NCBI GenBank assembly: GCA_029224185.1
Contig: CM055196.1
Coordinates: forward strand, 8,652,589 to 8,716,588
Reading direction: 5' to 3'
Origin: Karalla daura
Lineage: Eukaryota > Chordata > Actinopteri > Chaetodontiformes > Leiognathidae
Length of the DNA: 64,000 nucleotides
Positions 12,701-21,300 of the stretch are shown in pieces. The first letter of the stretch is position 1. Each line of letters begins with the position of its first letter. The position numbers and the translations under genes were made by a program. The notes below the pieces were generated by a model, which did not search any database, was not told the DNA's origin, and saw only the letters and a list, made by a program, of their open reading frames with translations.

Positions 12701-15080
12701 TCTTCTTCAGTCACCGCTCCAGTTAACATCCTACTACACCATAATTGCTCAAGGCTTTTGCTAAATGGCGTGCTGTTGTGACTACAAATGCATGGAAACC
12801 TGAACAGGATGGATGTTTGTGTTGTGTGGCCGGGCTGATGTTTTCTTTGGCAGGGATACAACTCAAGGAAGGAATTTATAGCAGCTCAGGGTCCTTTGCC
12901 CGTCACAGTCAAAGAGTTCTGGAGGATGATCTGGGAGAAGAATGTCCAGACGCTAGTCATGCTGACACGCTGTAATGAACAGGGACGAGTGAGTACCGAC
13001 ACAAGCACAACCTGTTTATATGCACAGGAACACTTTGTCCTCACAGTCCTCCCACTGAACTCGTGTGCCTGGACATTGAATCCTACAGGTAGTCGATAAA
13101 ATGCAGATGCATGTTTGTGATTGTTATGGGAGAAATCAATTTTTCAAGCAGAACTGCACAACAGCAGTATTCTCTGAAGGGGGCAAAAAAATTAGCTCCA
13201 TGGAGCTAATCTCCATTTTGCACAGGCACCCCAATGAACAGACTAAAACCATGAAAGTTAACACTGATAAAAAGCAAATATCCATAAAGACTCTTGCAGA
13301 CTCAATGCAGCTCTGCACATGGGCTGACAAAATGTGCATGTTCATGCATTTTGAGTAATTGCCCAATAGAAATACATTTTTACCTTATCGATCTCAAACT
13401 GCATGTGCTTTGGGATGGTTAAGTCTACACTATACATTATATTCTGGAAGACCATCAAATATTGCTGACCTGTGAGAGGCTTGTATCGCTTAAAAACAAT
13501 CCATGAGGGGTTTTTGTATAAACCTTTTACTATACTATAAGAACTATCAGCTTACATTGGAAAATCCAATCTTTTAGTTTATCATATCATGTTTTAATAT
13601 TTAACATCCCGCTTTCAAGGGTCAGGAAAACAAGGAAAAGCACTTATCTGACAAGTTAGTAGCAGCCACATTAATGAGAGGCAGTCTGTACCTATGCAAT
13701 GATGACCTTGAAATGAGGCTGGTGTGCTGTTAATTTTTTGAGTCAACTGTGTTTTTTTTCTAAATGTCACGTAGCTTTAATATTGTCGATTACTCTGTTG
13801 TGATTATGAATTCTCATCACTTGACAAACACTTTCTTTTCCAGGTAAAATGTGAGAAATACTGGGACTCTGACAACACTTTGCACTTTGAAAACATCACT
13901 GTGACAACAACCTCTGAAATACCACTTGAAGACTGGACGATCAGGGACTTTGACATTAAAAATGTGAGTGTTGAGAAGTTATATGTGCATAGTGATATGG
14001 TAACATTTGAAGCTGACTCTTTTTAATCAGTGTATTTTTCTTGTTGCTGTCCAGTAGTAACACATGCATTTTCCTTGAGTTGATTTTGGCACTAGCTCTT
14101 TGCCCTTTTGTTACATAATTTGCTGATACATTCTGTAACTTTCACGTGCTTTTATTGTGCCATAATCAGTGTGTCCTTGTAAAAAGGACTTTGCTGTGAG
14201 TCATCTTTAATCCTTGCAAGCAATAAAGGCTATTTTTATGAGAAATGTGTGATCCAGTTAGCTCCTGAGCCAAATAAGTGTCTTGGCAATAACGGTGAAA
14301 AATACTTTTTTGGCTTCACAGACTGCATCTGTGATCTGATTACATCATGCACTCCCAGTGCATTTACAAGTATACAACCATTTTGAGCTCATGTGGATGA
14401 TTGTCCCTCAGGTTAAAACAGCAGAGACTCGCTCCGTGCGTCACTTCCACTTCACAGCCTGGCCAGATCACGGGGTGCCCGAGACCACCGAACTCCTCAT
14501 CAGCTTCAGACATTTGGTCCGAGAGCACATGGACCAGTACTCCAGACACTCTCCGACTGTGGTCCACTGCAGGTCTGTCAGAACTCAACTCATCACACGT
14601 TCCTCATCCTTCCATGCACTGATGAATAATAAAACACCTAATATTCTGTCTTTCTGTTTCCCCTCCTCCGTCAATCTACGTTGTCCACGCTCAGTGCTGG
14701 CGTTGGACGCACAGGAACCTTCATAGCCATCGACCGCTTGCTCTTCCAGATTGAAAGGGAAAATACTGTGGATGTGTACGGCATTGTCTATGACCTACGC
14801 ATGCACCGGCCCCTCATGGTGCAGACAGAGGTAGGGTGTGGTCACGTGCTGTGTTAATACTATCTGTCTTGACATGAGTGTGCTGCGTCTCACCGGGTGT
14901 TTCTGTCTGCTGTCCCTGCAGGATCAGTATGTATTCTTAAACCAGTGCGCCATGGACATCATCAGATCGAGGACCGGAACCAATGTAGATCTTATCTACC
15001 AAAACACTGCTGCGCTCTCTATTTATGAGAACGTAGAACCAAAGAAAGGTTATCCCAAAAAAGAGTACCAAAATGCATAG
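728..15080 (+). CDS. ptprj: Receptor-type tyrosine phosphatase, R3 class, PTPRJ/DEP-1-like (5' partial)
   Basis: Single-pass receptor phosphatase that removes phosphate from phosphotyrosine on receptor kinases and junction proteins at the plasma membrane. I assembled 31 exons: 728-988, 1928-2188, 3461-3721, 3949-4200, 4348-4608, 5252-5506, 5767-6039, 6221-6484, 6774-7037, 7362-7625, 7729-7983, 8106-8369, 8501-8758, 8848-9105, 9338-9607, 9722-9982, 10265-10528, 10823-10972, 11055-11250, 11401-11513, 11625-11712, 11804-11848, 11969-11977, 12081-12168, 12325-12415, 12595-12671, 12854-12988, 13844-13963, 14412-14572, 14695-14830, 14922-15080. All introns are GT-AG and the sum (6,014 nt, entering in phase 1) stays open to a TAG at 15,078. 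The catalytic half matches what I know of mammalian PTPRJ closely (ADSNCGFAEEFEDLK, KNRYNNVLP, NVDLIYQNT). At least 2,003 residues are encoded here, against about 1,337 for human PTPRJ, because of extra FN3 domains. Which fish paralogue (ptprja or ptprjb) cannot be told. The signal peptide lies outside the window. Confidence 0.9.
1018..1125 (+). repeat. Dispersed teleost repeat fragment
   Basis: The segment has the recognisable order TGTCCAGGATGTA, GGGAGAGGCTCCAGCAGACC and TTGGATGGAGG, which I recall as one half of a very common teleost interspersed repeat. The same fragment recurs at 2218-2325 because it was carried along by the tandem duplication. I do not assign a family name. Confidence 0.6.
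1380..2440 (+). repeat. Tandem duplication block, copy 2 (FN3 exon 2)
   Basis: The upstream intron (about 1400-1680) is a diverged copy of 380-640. It shares CTCTGGGTCAGGAGG and GTCACATGTGGGAGGCAGTC with copies 1 and 3 but carries extra sequence at about 1680-1830. From 1920 to 2440 it is nearly identical to 720-1240. Confidence 0.85.
2218..2325 (+). repeat. Dispersed teleost repeat fragment (duplicate)
   Basis: This is the second copy of the fragment at 1018-1125, duplicated with the surrounding intron at the 1,200-bp offset. Confidence 0.6.
2755..3721 (+). repeat. Tandem duplication block, copy 3 (FN3 exon 3)
   Basis: The intron 2755-3400 is a near-identical copy of 1-660. Exon 3461-3721 is more diverged at both ends from exons 1 and 2, but its centre is nearly identical to the centre of exon 1. 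Confidence 0.88.
3949..4608 (+). CDS. ptprj: ptprj FN3 exons 4-5
   Basis: Two single-exon FN3 domains, 3949-4200 (252 nt, starts APGKIGNLTVET) and 4348-4608 (261 nt, starts EPSVVTDLNITEVTT). Both keep the tryptophan of strand B (LSWTQP, LQWSSP) and the YTVTVAAVAGD or YTITVTAVV strand F. Intron phase is 1 at both ends. They resemble exons 1-3 more than the downstream four-domain modules, so I group them with the membrane-distal part of the array. Confidence 0.87.
5252..7037 (+). CDS. ptprj: ptprj FN3 exons 6-9 (module 1 of 3)
   Basis: Exons 5252-5506, 5767-6039, 6221-6484 and 6774-7037, all phase 1-1. The first domain ends in LATC, the second opens with PTPPGPISI, the third has KPHYTYSVQ plus ISVTTKTAG, and the fourth has YSYWV and a G-LYNFNVFAAVDG strand. 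This order of four types recurs twice more downstream, so I treat it as the first copy of a four-domain unit. Each domain keeps the FN3 core Trp (FSWSPA, LDWANP, VKWTNP, LTWLRQP). Confidence 0.87.
7362..8758 (+). CDS. ptprj: ptprj FN3 exons 10-13 (module 2 of 3)
   Basis: Exons 7362-7625, 7729-7983, 8106-8369 and 8501-8758, phase 1-1. The same order of types as module 1 is seen: domain one ends CNATC and has a SGLF strand, domain two opens PNPPGPISV, domain three has KPHYSYVVQ and FTVTTETADG, and domain four has MDYTYWVN. Short introns (about 90-130 nt) separate these exons, shorter than elsewhere in the gene. N-glycosylation sequons are frequent. Confidence 0.88.
8848..10528 (+). CDS. ptprj: ptprj FN3 exons 14-17 (module 3 of 3)
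   Basis: Exons 8848-9105, 9338-9607, 9722-9982 and 10265-10528, phase 1-1. Domain one ends HNATC, domain two opens PNPPGPVRI, domain three has LSVTTETSDG, and domain four is the most diverged, with several cysteines (SCCNH, QSCGQ, SRECW) that may form disulfides. This module is membrane-proximal and joins in frame to the non-FN3 segment that follows. Confidence 0.87.
10823..11712 (+). CDS. ptprj: ptprj membrane-proximal region and transmembrane helix
   Basis: Exons 10823-10972 (150 nt), 11055-11250 (196 nt), 11401-11513 (113 nt) and 11625-11712 (88 nt). Intron phases change here, marking the end of the one-exon-one-domain array. The first three encode the extracellular membrane-proximal segment typical of R3 receptors (for example YLGKTYSQW, DETQWNGYTNGLLSPGTYQ). 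Exon 11625-11712 encodes the hydrophobic helix IGIAVGATLGIFCVLFLIL continuing to IIWWK, followed by basic residues, so the cytosol begins at about 11,710. Confidence 0.88.
11804..11977 (+). CDS. ptprj: ptprj juxtamembrane exon and 9-nt microexon
   Basis: Exon 11804-11848 (45 nt, LSNREQSDIHIHSMR) is followed by a 9-nt microexon at 11969-11977. The microexon is flanked by a strong pyrimidine tract with CAG acceptor and a perfect GTAAGT donor. Its length is a multiple of three and it sits in phase 2 on both sides, so inclusion adds Ala-Lys-Val and skipping keeps the frame. It is too short for ordinary ORF prediction and could be a regulated cassette. Confidence 0.75.
12081..15080 (+). CDS. ptprj: ptprj catalytic PTP domain and C-terminal tail
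   Basis: Eight exons (12081-12168, 12325-12415, 12595-12671, 12854-12988, 13844-13963, 14412-14572, 14695-14830, 14922-15080) encode one PTP domain and a short tail. Catalytic parts seen: pTyr-recognition loop KNRYNNVLP, DDYINANYMPG, WPD loop WPDHGVP at 14460-14480 with the general-acid Asp, the P-loop VHCSAGVGRTG whose serine codon is split by the intron 14573-14694 (nucleophile Cys at 14568-14570), and the Q-loop QTEDQY. Nothing essential is missing, so the enzyme should be active. There is only one PTP domain, as in all R3 receptors. The tail has three YxN motifs. Confidence 0.93.
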
Positions 15081-16510
15081 GCCCCTGGAAGTTGCTCAGT
15101 TCAAAAGAAACTGAGCAAGCAGTTGTGAAGGGAACATCACAGGTTGTGCTGTATTCATTTTTCATACCAGTCACACTTTTGTGAAGAATTTGTAGCTTAT
15201 CTGGATTTTAATCTGTATTTTGTGGTATTTATTTGTGAAAATAATGCTGAATGCTTGCTAACAGAGGAGACTGTATGTGGAGAAACAATAGGAACATAAT
15301 CATTGACCAAAATGTTTAGATTTTGGATTCATATTTAGGCTGTAAAATTGTCAAGAATCTGTCAAGAATGCAGATTTTTATATTGCTCTTATGTTATTTT
15401 TGCTTGGTTACTACTGTATATGACTTACTGATGATTGAATGTCTCACTCAGGTAACATGTTCAATGCTGTATAGGTATTATCACAGACATGTGACAAAGA
15501 GATACCTGTCATTAAATGAACCATTGGAATTGCCTTGTACAGATATAATACTGATATGAACATAGTGCCTTTTCATAAGTTGTGTGCTTTTACACCAAAA
15601 TGTGGCACACCTCAGTCTTTACATTAGCTTGTTATGAATGTTTGTTGTTATACCGTATTTTATATAAAGCCAGATCAGATTACAGGCAATTCTTTTTTGC
15701 ACCTTTTTAAGCCAAATTGAACTGTGCAATGTCATTTGATGATTGAATTGTATATTTTGTTCTTGAGACTATTCTATTTTAATGCACTGTAGTGAATAAT
15801 GCACTGGATGCAATTGTCTTTCTACTCTTTCCACCGTTTTAGAATTTTTGCAATGTTTTCCTCATTATCGCTGAATTCCTTTTGGCCAGTACTTTGTACA
15901 AAATGTTATTTGCTATTTACCCCATTTGGATTTTAGTTTCACGTTGGCTATGTTTTTTGTCTTTTTCTTAGAGAGATGAGTCACATAAAACAAACACTCA
16001 GGAACTTAAGACAGTGAAAAATTTAACTGGGAAGTAGGGTGTTGGAAAAGCCATACTGTACCAGCGTCACATTCATTGTTTTTGTCTTGTTAATGTTCTT
16101 AATGTTCACTGCATTGCACATTCCTCAAACAAACAATGTTAATGTCACTTCCTGCTGCACATCTGCTCTATCAGAGGACATTTCCTGTGATAAAATCACC
16201 AGCTTTTTTTTTTGCTCCCAAAGGGCACAGTCTTACATTAGGCAGGTACTTTGTTTGATATGTTAGCCTGTAGACAGATGGCTCAGATTTTATCTTTATT
16301 GTACAAATAATGTCGTGAATATCTGAATGCACCTCTGTTTTTATTGGAAAGAATGGCAATTATTTTAAGAATTTTAAGAGATTTCTGAAACGCTTTACAA
16401 AATGCTTGCTGGTACAATGCAGAAAAAAGAGCCTTTAGTATTTGTATACTCTTTGATTTGTAAAACAAAATGGGATTAAAGATGTAAAAACGTTTTACCC
16501 CACATGGCAG
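15081..16510 (+). other. ptprj: ptprj 3' UTR (extent uncertain)
   Basis: AT-rich sequence without exons follows the TAG. I see no canonical AATAAA, but ATTAAA variants occur at 15511-15516 and 16475-16480, which would give a 3' UTR of about 0.45 or 1.4 kb. The end is set at the second one by inference only. Confidence 0.45.
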
Positions 16511-19500
16511 CATTGTCTGAGTTTATGTTTGAATCGTGTGTGAGTAAATGTCGCCCCTAAGGGTCCTATCAACTTTTTAAAAATAATAATAATAATTTTC
16601 TCAGATTCAGAATGATGGTAAAAACAATTGAATCACTGCTGGCGGGCTTTCTGTGTGGAGTTCATTATGTTTTACCCATGTCTTTTTGGGTCTGCTCCAT
16701 AAACTCTATATAAAAGATGGATTAGCTTGCAACACCAGAGAGATCCACTGGGGCTGTCTCAAAAAAAACCCCAAAAAACGCTTTCTCCATTACACAGTTA
16801 GACGCCGTTTTTTATTTTTTTAAAACTTGCACCGTCTTCAATAGCTAAAGGTTCCCGTACAGTATCAGCGTGTAATCCGGTGGTCTACTTGCAAATAATC
16901 ACATGATTAATGAACGCATATGGGAGCGTCCATTTGGTCGACAGTGCACAGTGCCAGTCACATTAATTGGACGAATACGGCCGGGTTAATCTCTGGCAGC
17001 CAGTAAGGATCGCATGGATGAGTGGATGCATTGAGGACGACAGAGGTGAAAAGTTTTTTGTTCCCCCATAATGTCCAAAGTGACCGATAATAAGTTTAAC
17101 TCACAAAACCAGCTAAACTACGCTCACAGATTGAGACGATTCAAAATTATGCCGGTTTTTGCTCACCTCATTGTTGTGTCTGAAGGGTACGACTGTCTGG
17201 ACAATGACATTCAGAGGCAGATCTAAACGTACAGAGACAGAAAGAAAAAAATTCCTCAACCCGAAAAAGAGCCGATGTATGAATGAGCCGCCACTGTCCC
17301 AGAGTCTAAAAATTGGGGACTTTAATTTGTTTTTATTGTTGCATCGGTTGTATAGAGATGTGAATGTGGGAGTAAATGGTCAACTGGCAACCTGTGGGGT
17401 GTGCCCTCTGCCTTCACTGTCTGTCCTGAAGGTGGGCTGCACTGGACCCTCACAACACCACTGGGTGCTTAGATAGAGGATGGACTGGATTTTTAATGAA
17501 ATCACACAATCTAAATGTTGTTGTCACTCAGATGACACTAGTTTTGGGATCCAACACCATTTCACTGATGATAAAAACTTATATTAGCAACACCTGACAC
17601 TGCACCTTTGATAAATGGGTTTGACTCATTCCAGTTGAATGGAAAGATAAAAGAAGCAAACAATAGAGTGCTACATGATGCAGAGGAGGACTGAGCTGGC
17701 ACACCTCTGCATTATTCAGAACAACTTTGAGGTTGCAGGTAGCTAAGTGCACCCTCAAAGGATGAATAAATAATGTCATTTCTGTTTCTGACTTCATGAG
17801 GGAAAGGCTTTTAAACACACAGACTTCAAAAAGTTCTAATTTTAAAGCTAACGTCAGGCCTACACTCAGGGGATTTCGTTCAATATGGAGGTGTTTTTAA
17901 GGGCAATCTCTTTCACTCAGTACGTGGCACCCCTGGCAAGGTGGTGATATAAGACTGGCAGCATGTCGGCTCCAATAAGCTTCATAGTCTCACATCTTAC
18001 ACAGCAAGTATTCCACCCCCCCCCATTTCTTCATCTTGCATTTTCTCTCTCTCTCTCTCTCTCTCTGCATTTTGTCTTTTTTATGTCTCTTAGATGCAAA
18101 AGTTGGATTCAAATCCAAAAAAATAGATGGAGAGCTGGGGTTGCTGTGAAAGTAATCCAGCCCTAAATAAGATCCGTAGATGATCCAAAAAAATTATTAG
18201 CTCAAATGCGAATGTGCCAGTACAATCCAATTCTGGATTTGGCTTGAACTTTTATACTTCTCCTCATAATTTATTTTATTGATTCATTGATTTATTTACT
18301 TATTTATCTTTGAAAGCATTAAAGCCGTCAATGAGGATGTGCGCCCTATTTCAGTGGCTGGAGGAACAAGACACAGCAGTAAAGGACTGTGAATCTTGTA
18401 CGACAGTTGTATAAAGGTTGTCAGACAAGCTGTTGTTACAGTGTGTGTGGCCAGCGGTGAGTGAACAGTATGCTTGTGTTATTTTACATCTCTTGGCTGA
18501 ACATCATGTAAAAAGAGTGTTTTGGTTGGCAAAGCTGAGAGGCATTTAGATTATAGCAAGGCACAACGACGCCACAAAGAAATTAAAGCAAAAAGACAAG
18601 AACAATCACTCATCATGGGGCTTGCCATAGAGGATTTTTTTTAAACAAATCAGTTTCAATTTAAACAGTTTTAACTGTATTACTATATTTCCATGCCTTG
18701 ATATTTTGTGCTTTTTGCCCTGAAGTTTTTGTACTCATTCAGTACGTTGCACTTTGAATGTGTGCAACGGAAGCTCAGAAGGTGTGTCAGAGGGCTGCAT
18801 TTATTTCATTCCATGTAGGGCAAGAATCGGGTCAGGAAACAGGCAGGAAACTACTGCAGTGCTGACCCACCCTGTACACAACCTGTTCCAACTTCTCCCT
18901 CTGATCGGCGCTACAGAGCTCCATCTACTATCTACATATCATGATTGCGCCACATATGCATGTTCAGTATTGGGCTAGTCCTTACACTAGTACACGTCTC
19001 TTGGTCGTCTGAAGAACGTCAAACATTATTTATTGCTCCAATATGGTCTCTTTGTGATGTAGCTTAAATGTTTTCTCCAATGTGATGCAATTTGTATAAA
19101 GGTATCTGCTGTAGCAACAAATGTAAATGTTTGTATGTATTTTCAAGGCCAAATGTGTCCCTTTTGCTCCTTAACGAACCCTTGTCTCGCTTTGATGTTG
19201 ATCTTGCCAGTTCAGTGCCCACTTTATGAAAATGAAAGACGTCCTCTGAATCACAACTCGCCAATATGGATGTTATGTTTGTGTAAGACTTGTTTCTGAG
19301 TTATTGTAAAACCACTGAGCTACATGAACAGCTCAAAGGGTGAAGAACTAGTGACAATTTAGAGTCTCCAGATCACTTGCATGGTTTTGTAGTGTGGAGA
19401 AAATCTTCTAGCACTGACTACTACTCCCAATTGAAAACTCCTCTCACATTAAACAACCAGTTGTATACTTGGGGATTTTGTTTAGTTTTTAATACATATG

Positions 19501-19790
19501 TATCATTCTGAGCAGCTCCTTCAGCAGTAGAGTACTACACTGATGGTGCAAGAAGGAACGCTACCACAGGTTGTTCATCCCTACAGCTGCAAACTCTTCA
19601 ACACCAGTCTGAAATCATTACAATCATTCCACTGTACTCTCCGCTCTCCAGTGTACCACACTGTCATGTTTAGCTTTGTGGGTCTACATGAGGAACTGCT
19701 CCAGCAATGCTTTTATAACATATTCATTACTGGTATTTAATCAGGGTCTGACTTCTAAAAAGTAACACAGATCAAGTTGTTGCTCGCCAT
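16511..19790. other. Intergenic DNA, no supported gene
   Basis: There are only short spurious open frames. I note a (CT)n run at about 18041-18068, a repeat-like segment with CATAAACTCTATATAAAAGATGG near 16700, a fragment at 17350-17500 resembling the dispersed teleost repeat (GGCAACCTGTGGGGTGTGCC, then GATGGACTGGAT), and another at 19350-19400 (ACAATTTAGAGTCTCCAG). No exon-like segments were recognised. Confidence 0.6.
17350..17500 (+). repeat. Diverged dispersed repeat copy
   Basis: The order AACTGGCAACCTGTGGGG, GCCCTCTGCC, GGGCTGCACTGGACC, GGTGCTTAGATAGAGGATGG parallels the same teleost repeat half seen at 1018 and 33205, with many substitutions. Confidence 0.5.
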
Positions 19791-20170
19791 TAAGCCAAGG
19801 AAGATGTGGGTGCAGTTCCTCGCCTCGGCCACAGGCGTCGCTGTTGCTCACTGTACAGCGGGGCAGCAGCAGCAACCCGCCTGATGACCCGCAGCAGCGG
19901 CGGCGGCGGCGGCAGCAGCAGCAGCAGCAGCAAGAGGAGGAGGAGGAGGATCCAGATCCAGTCCAGTCCCCTCCACTCCACTCTCTCCATGTTGATTCGG
20001 AGCAGTTTCTCCTCCTCCGACCGACCGACTGCCACCGCTCTCCCTCTGCACCCCAGCGACCCAGCCGCGTCTCCCAGCCCCGTGATATGACGCTGGACCG
20101 GGGAGGGAGCTCGGAACCGACTGCATGATCCCCGCACTGGTCGACACAGAGTAAGTTCACGTCTTCCCAC
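19790..20170 (+). promoter_or_regulatory. CpG-rich promoter-like segment with likely non-coding first exon
   Basis: A GC- and CpG-rich block stands out from AT-rich surroundings. It contains CAG, CGG and GAG triplet runs at about 19891-19950 and ends with a good splice donor at 20150/20151 (ACACAGA, then GTAAGT). The osbpl5 start codon 21.4 kb downstream lies in an exon that begins with a splice acceptor, so a non-coding upstream exon is required. This is the best-looking candidate. Short frames in it encode low-complexity Gln, Glu and Arg runs and probably are not proteins. The link to osbpl5 is inference. Confidence 0.5.
19891..19950 (+). repeat. Compound triplet repeat CAG/CGG/CAG/GAG
   Basis: Adjacent short runs of GCAGCAG, CGGCGGCGG, GCAGCAGCAG and GAGGAGGAGG lie in the CpG-rich block. 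They read as poly-Gln/Glu, poly-Gly/Ser or poly-Arg depending on frame. Confidence 0.85.
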
Positions 20171-21107
20171 TACACCCAGACTCAGCCCGAAGAAAGAGGG
20201 AGGGATAACTCACTATTTCAGCGGCGTTTCTTCTGCCCCCCCCTCCTCCTCAATTGACGCCTGTTTGTGGGTGCTAACTTCGGCTAGCTAGCGGTGCTGC
20301 TTGGTTAGCGCTAAGTGGGGGAATAGACCGAGGAAGGATTTCTCCTCTTTTTGGCGTCAGTTTTGGATACATTTAGAGAACATTGTTCAAACGCGGTGGT
20401 GTTAATGTTATCTAACGCGTGTTTTTGGTGTGGCCGGGCAGCGGCTAAAGCCCCAGCCCCATGCGGCTGCGGCTGGGCTGTCACTTGTTTGCATGGGGTG
20501 GAGGTGACAGGCAAGGGCAAGTCCGTACCTATTGTTTCCATATTATCGATCTGGTTTTAGGGTCCATGTTATTGCTATTGATAGATGGAGGGGAGGGGGG
20601 GTGGTGGTGGAAAATAGACCCTGCATGACAGTGGCATCAGCAGACACGGGCAGGGGCCTGTCGTGTTGCACACCACGATGCAGAGACGAGAGGATGTAAA
20701 GGAGAGAGGCATTTAAATGTCAAATAAATGCAGTTTCCTCAGATATTCTGTATGCCATGCACACCGAGACATCCTCTGCCTGGTTCAGCCTCCCACTGGT
20801 GCTGATCTGATGCTAAAGCTGTAACCTTTTGACATGTGTGCCCTGCTGCAGAGATCCCCGTCTTCAACTATAAGCAGTGTTGAGTGTTTATAATTACGTC
20901 CTTCTATTTAGGTCGACTGGAGGCTCGAAATTGCCCTTGGGTCTGAATGGTTTGTGTGTGTGTGTGTGTGTGTGTCTGGGATATGTTCCCTGTCTTTGCC
21001 CTATGTTTGAAATAGATAGATAGGCATCAACAGATCTTAGTGGCAACATTTGATACAAACTGGATAAGACAATGGTTGAATTTGTGCACGTTGCCAGTCA
21101 ATCTCAA

Positions 21108-21108
<1 letters not shown>
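20171..21108. other. Non-coding, possible first intron of osbpl5
   Basis: CpG content falls off downstream of the promoter-like block. A (GT)n run sits at about 20952-20974. No exon is supported. Confidence 0.5.
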
Positions 21109-21163
<55 letters not shown>

Positions 21164-21300
21164 GGCAATTTTAGACTCTCCAGTCAACCTATATGTGCAT
21201 GTTTTGGGGAGGCTGGAAGAAACCTGAAGAAACACCACATAGAGGGGCTCTTGGTTTGACCCGGGTGTTGACCCAGGACCTCCTGGGTTGGATCGAGGGC
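21109..21300 (+). repeat. (AC)n microsatellite with attached dispersed repeat
   Basis: An (AC)n tract at 21109-21160 is followed by GGAGGCAATTTTAGACTCTC, AACCTATATGTGCATG, GAGGCTGGAAGAAACCTG and GACCCAGGACCTCCTGG. This order is that of the teleost repeat half that usually lies directly after CA tracts. Confidence 0.7.

Noticed and set aside
12989..13843. Possible extra exon in the long catalytic-domain intron
   Set aside because: GGACGA joins directly to GTAAAATGTGAGAAATAC with PTPRJ-like continuity (QGRVKCEKYW), so no exon is missing.
19741..20160. Open frames with poly-Gln, poly-Ser or poly-Cys in the CpG-rich block
   Set aside because: Every frame is open there because of triplet repeats and GC content. 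There is no recognised domain, and a 5' UTR role fits better.
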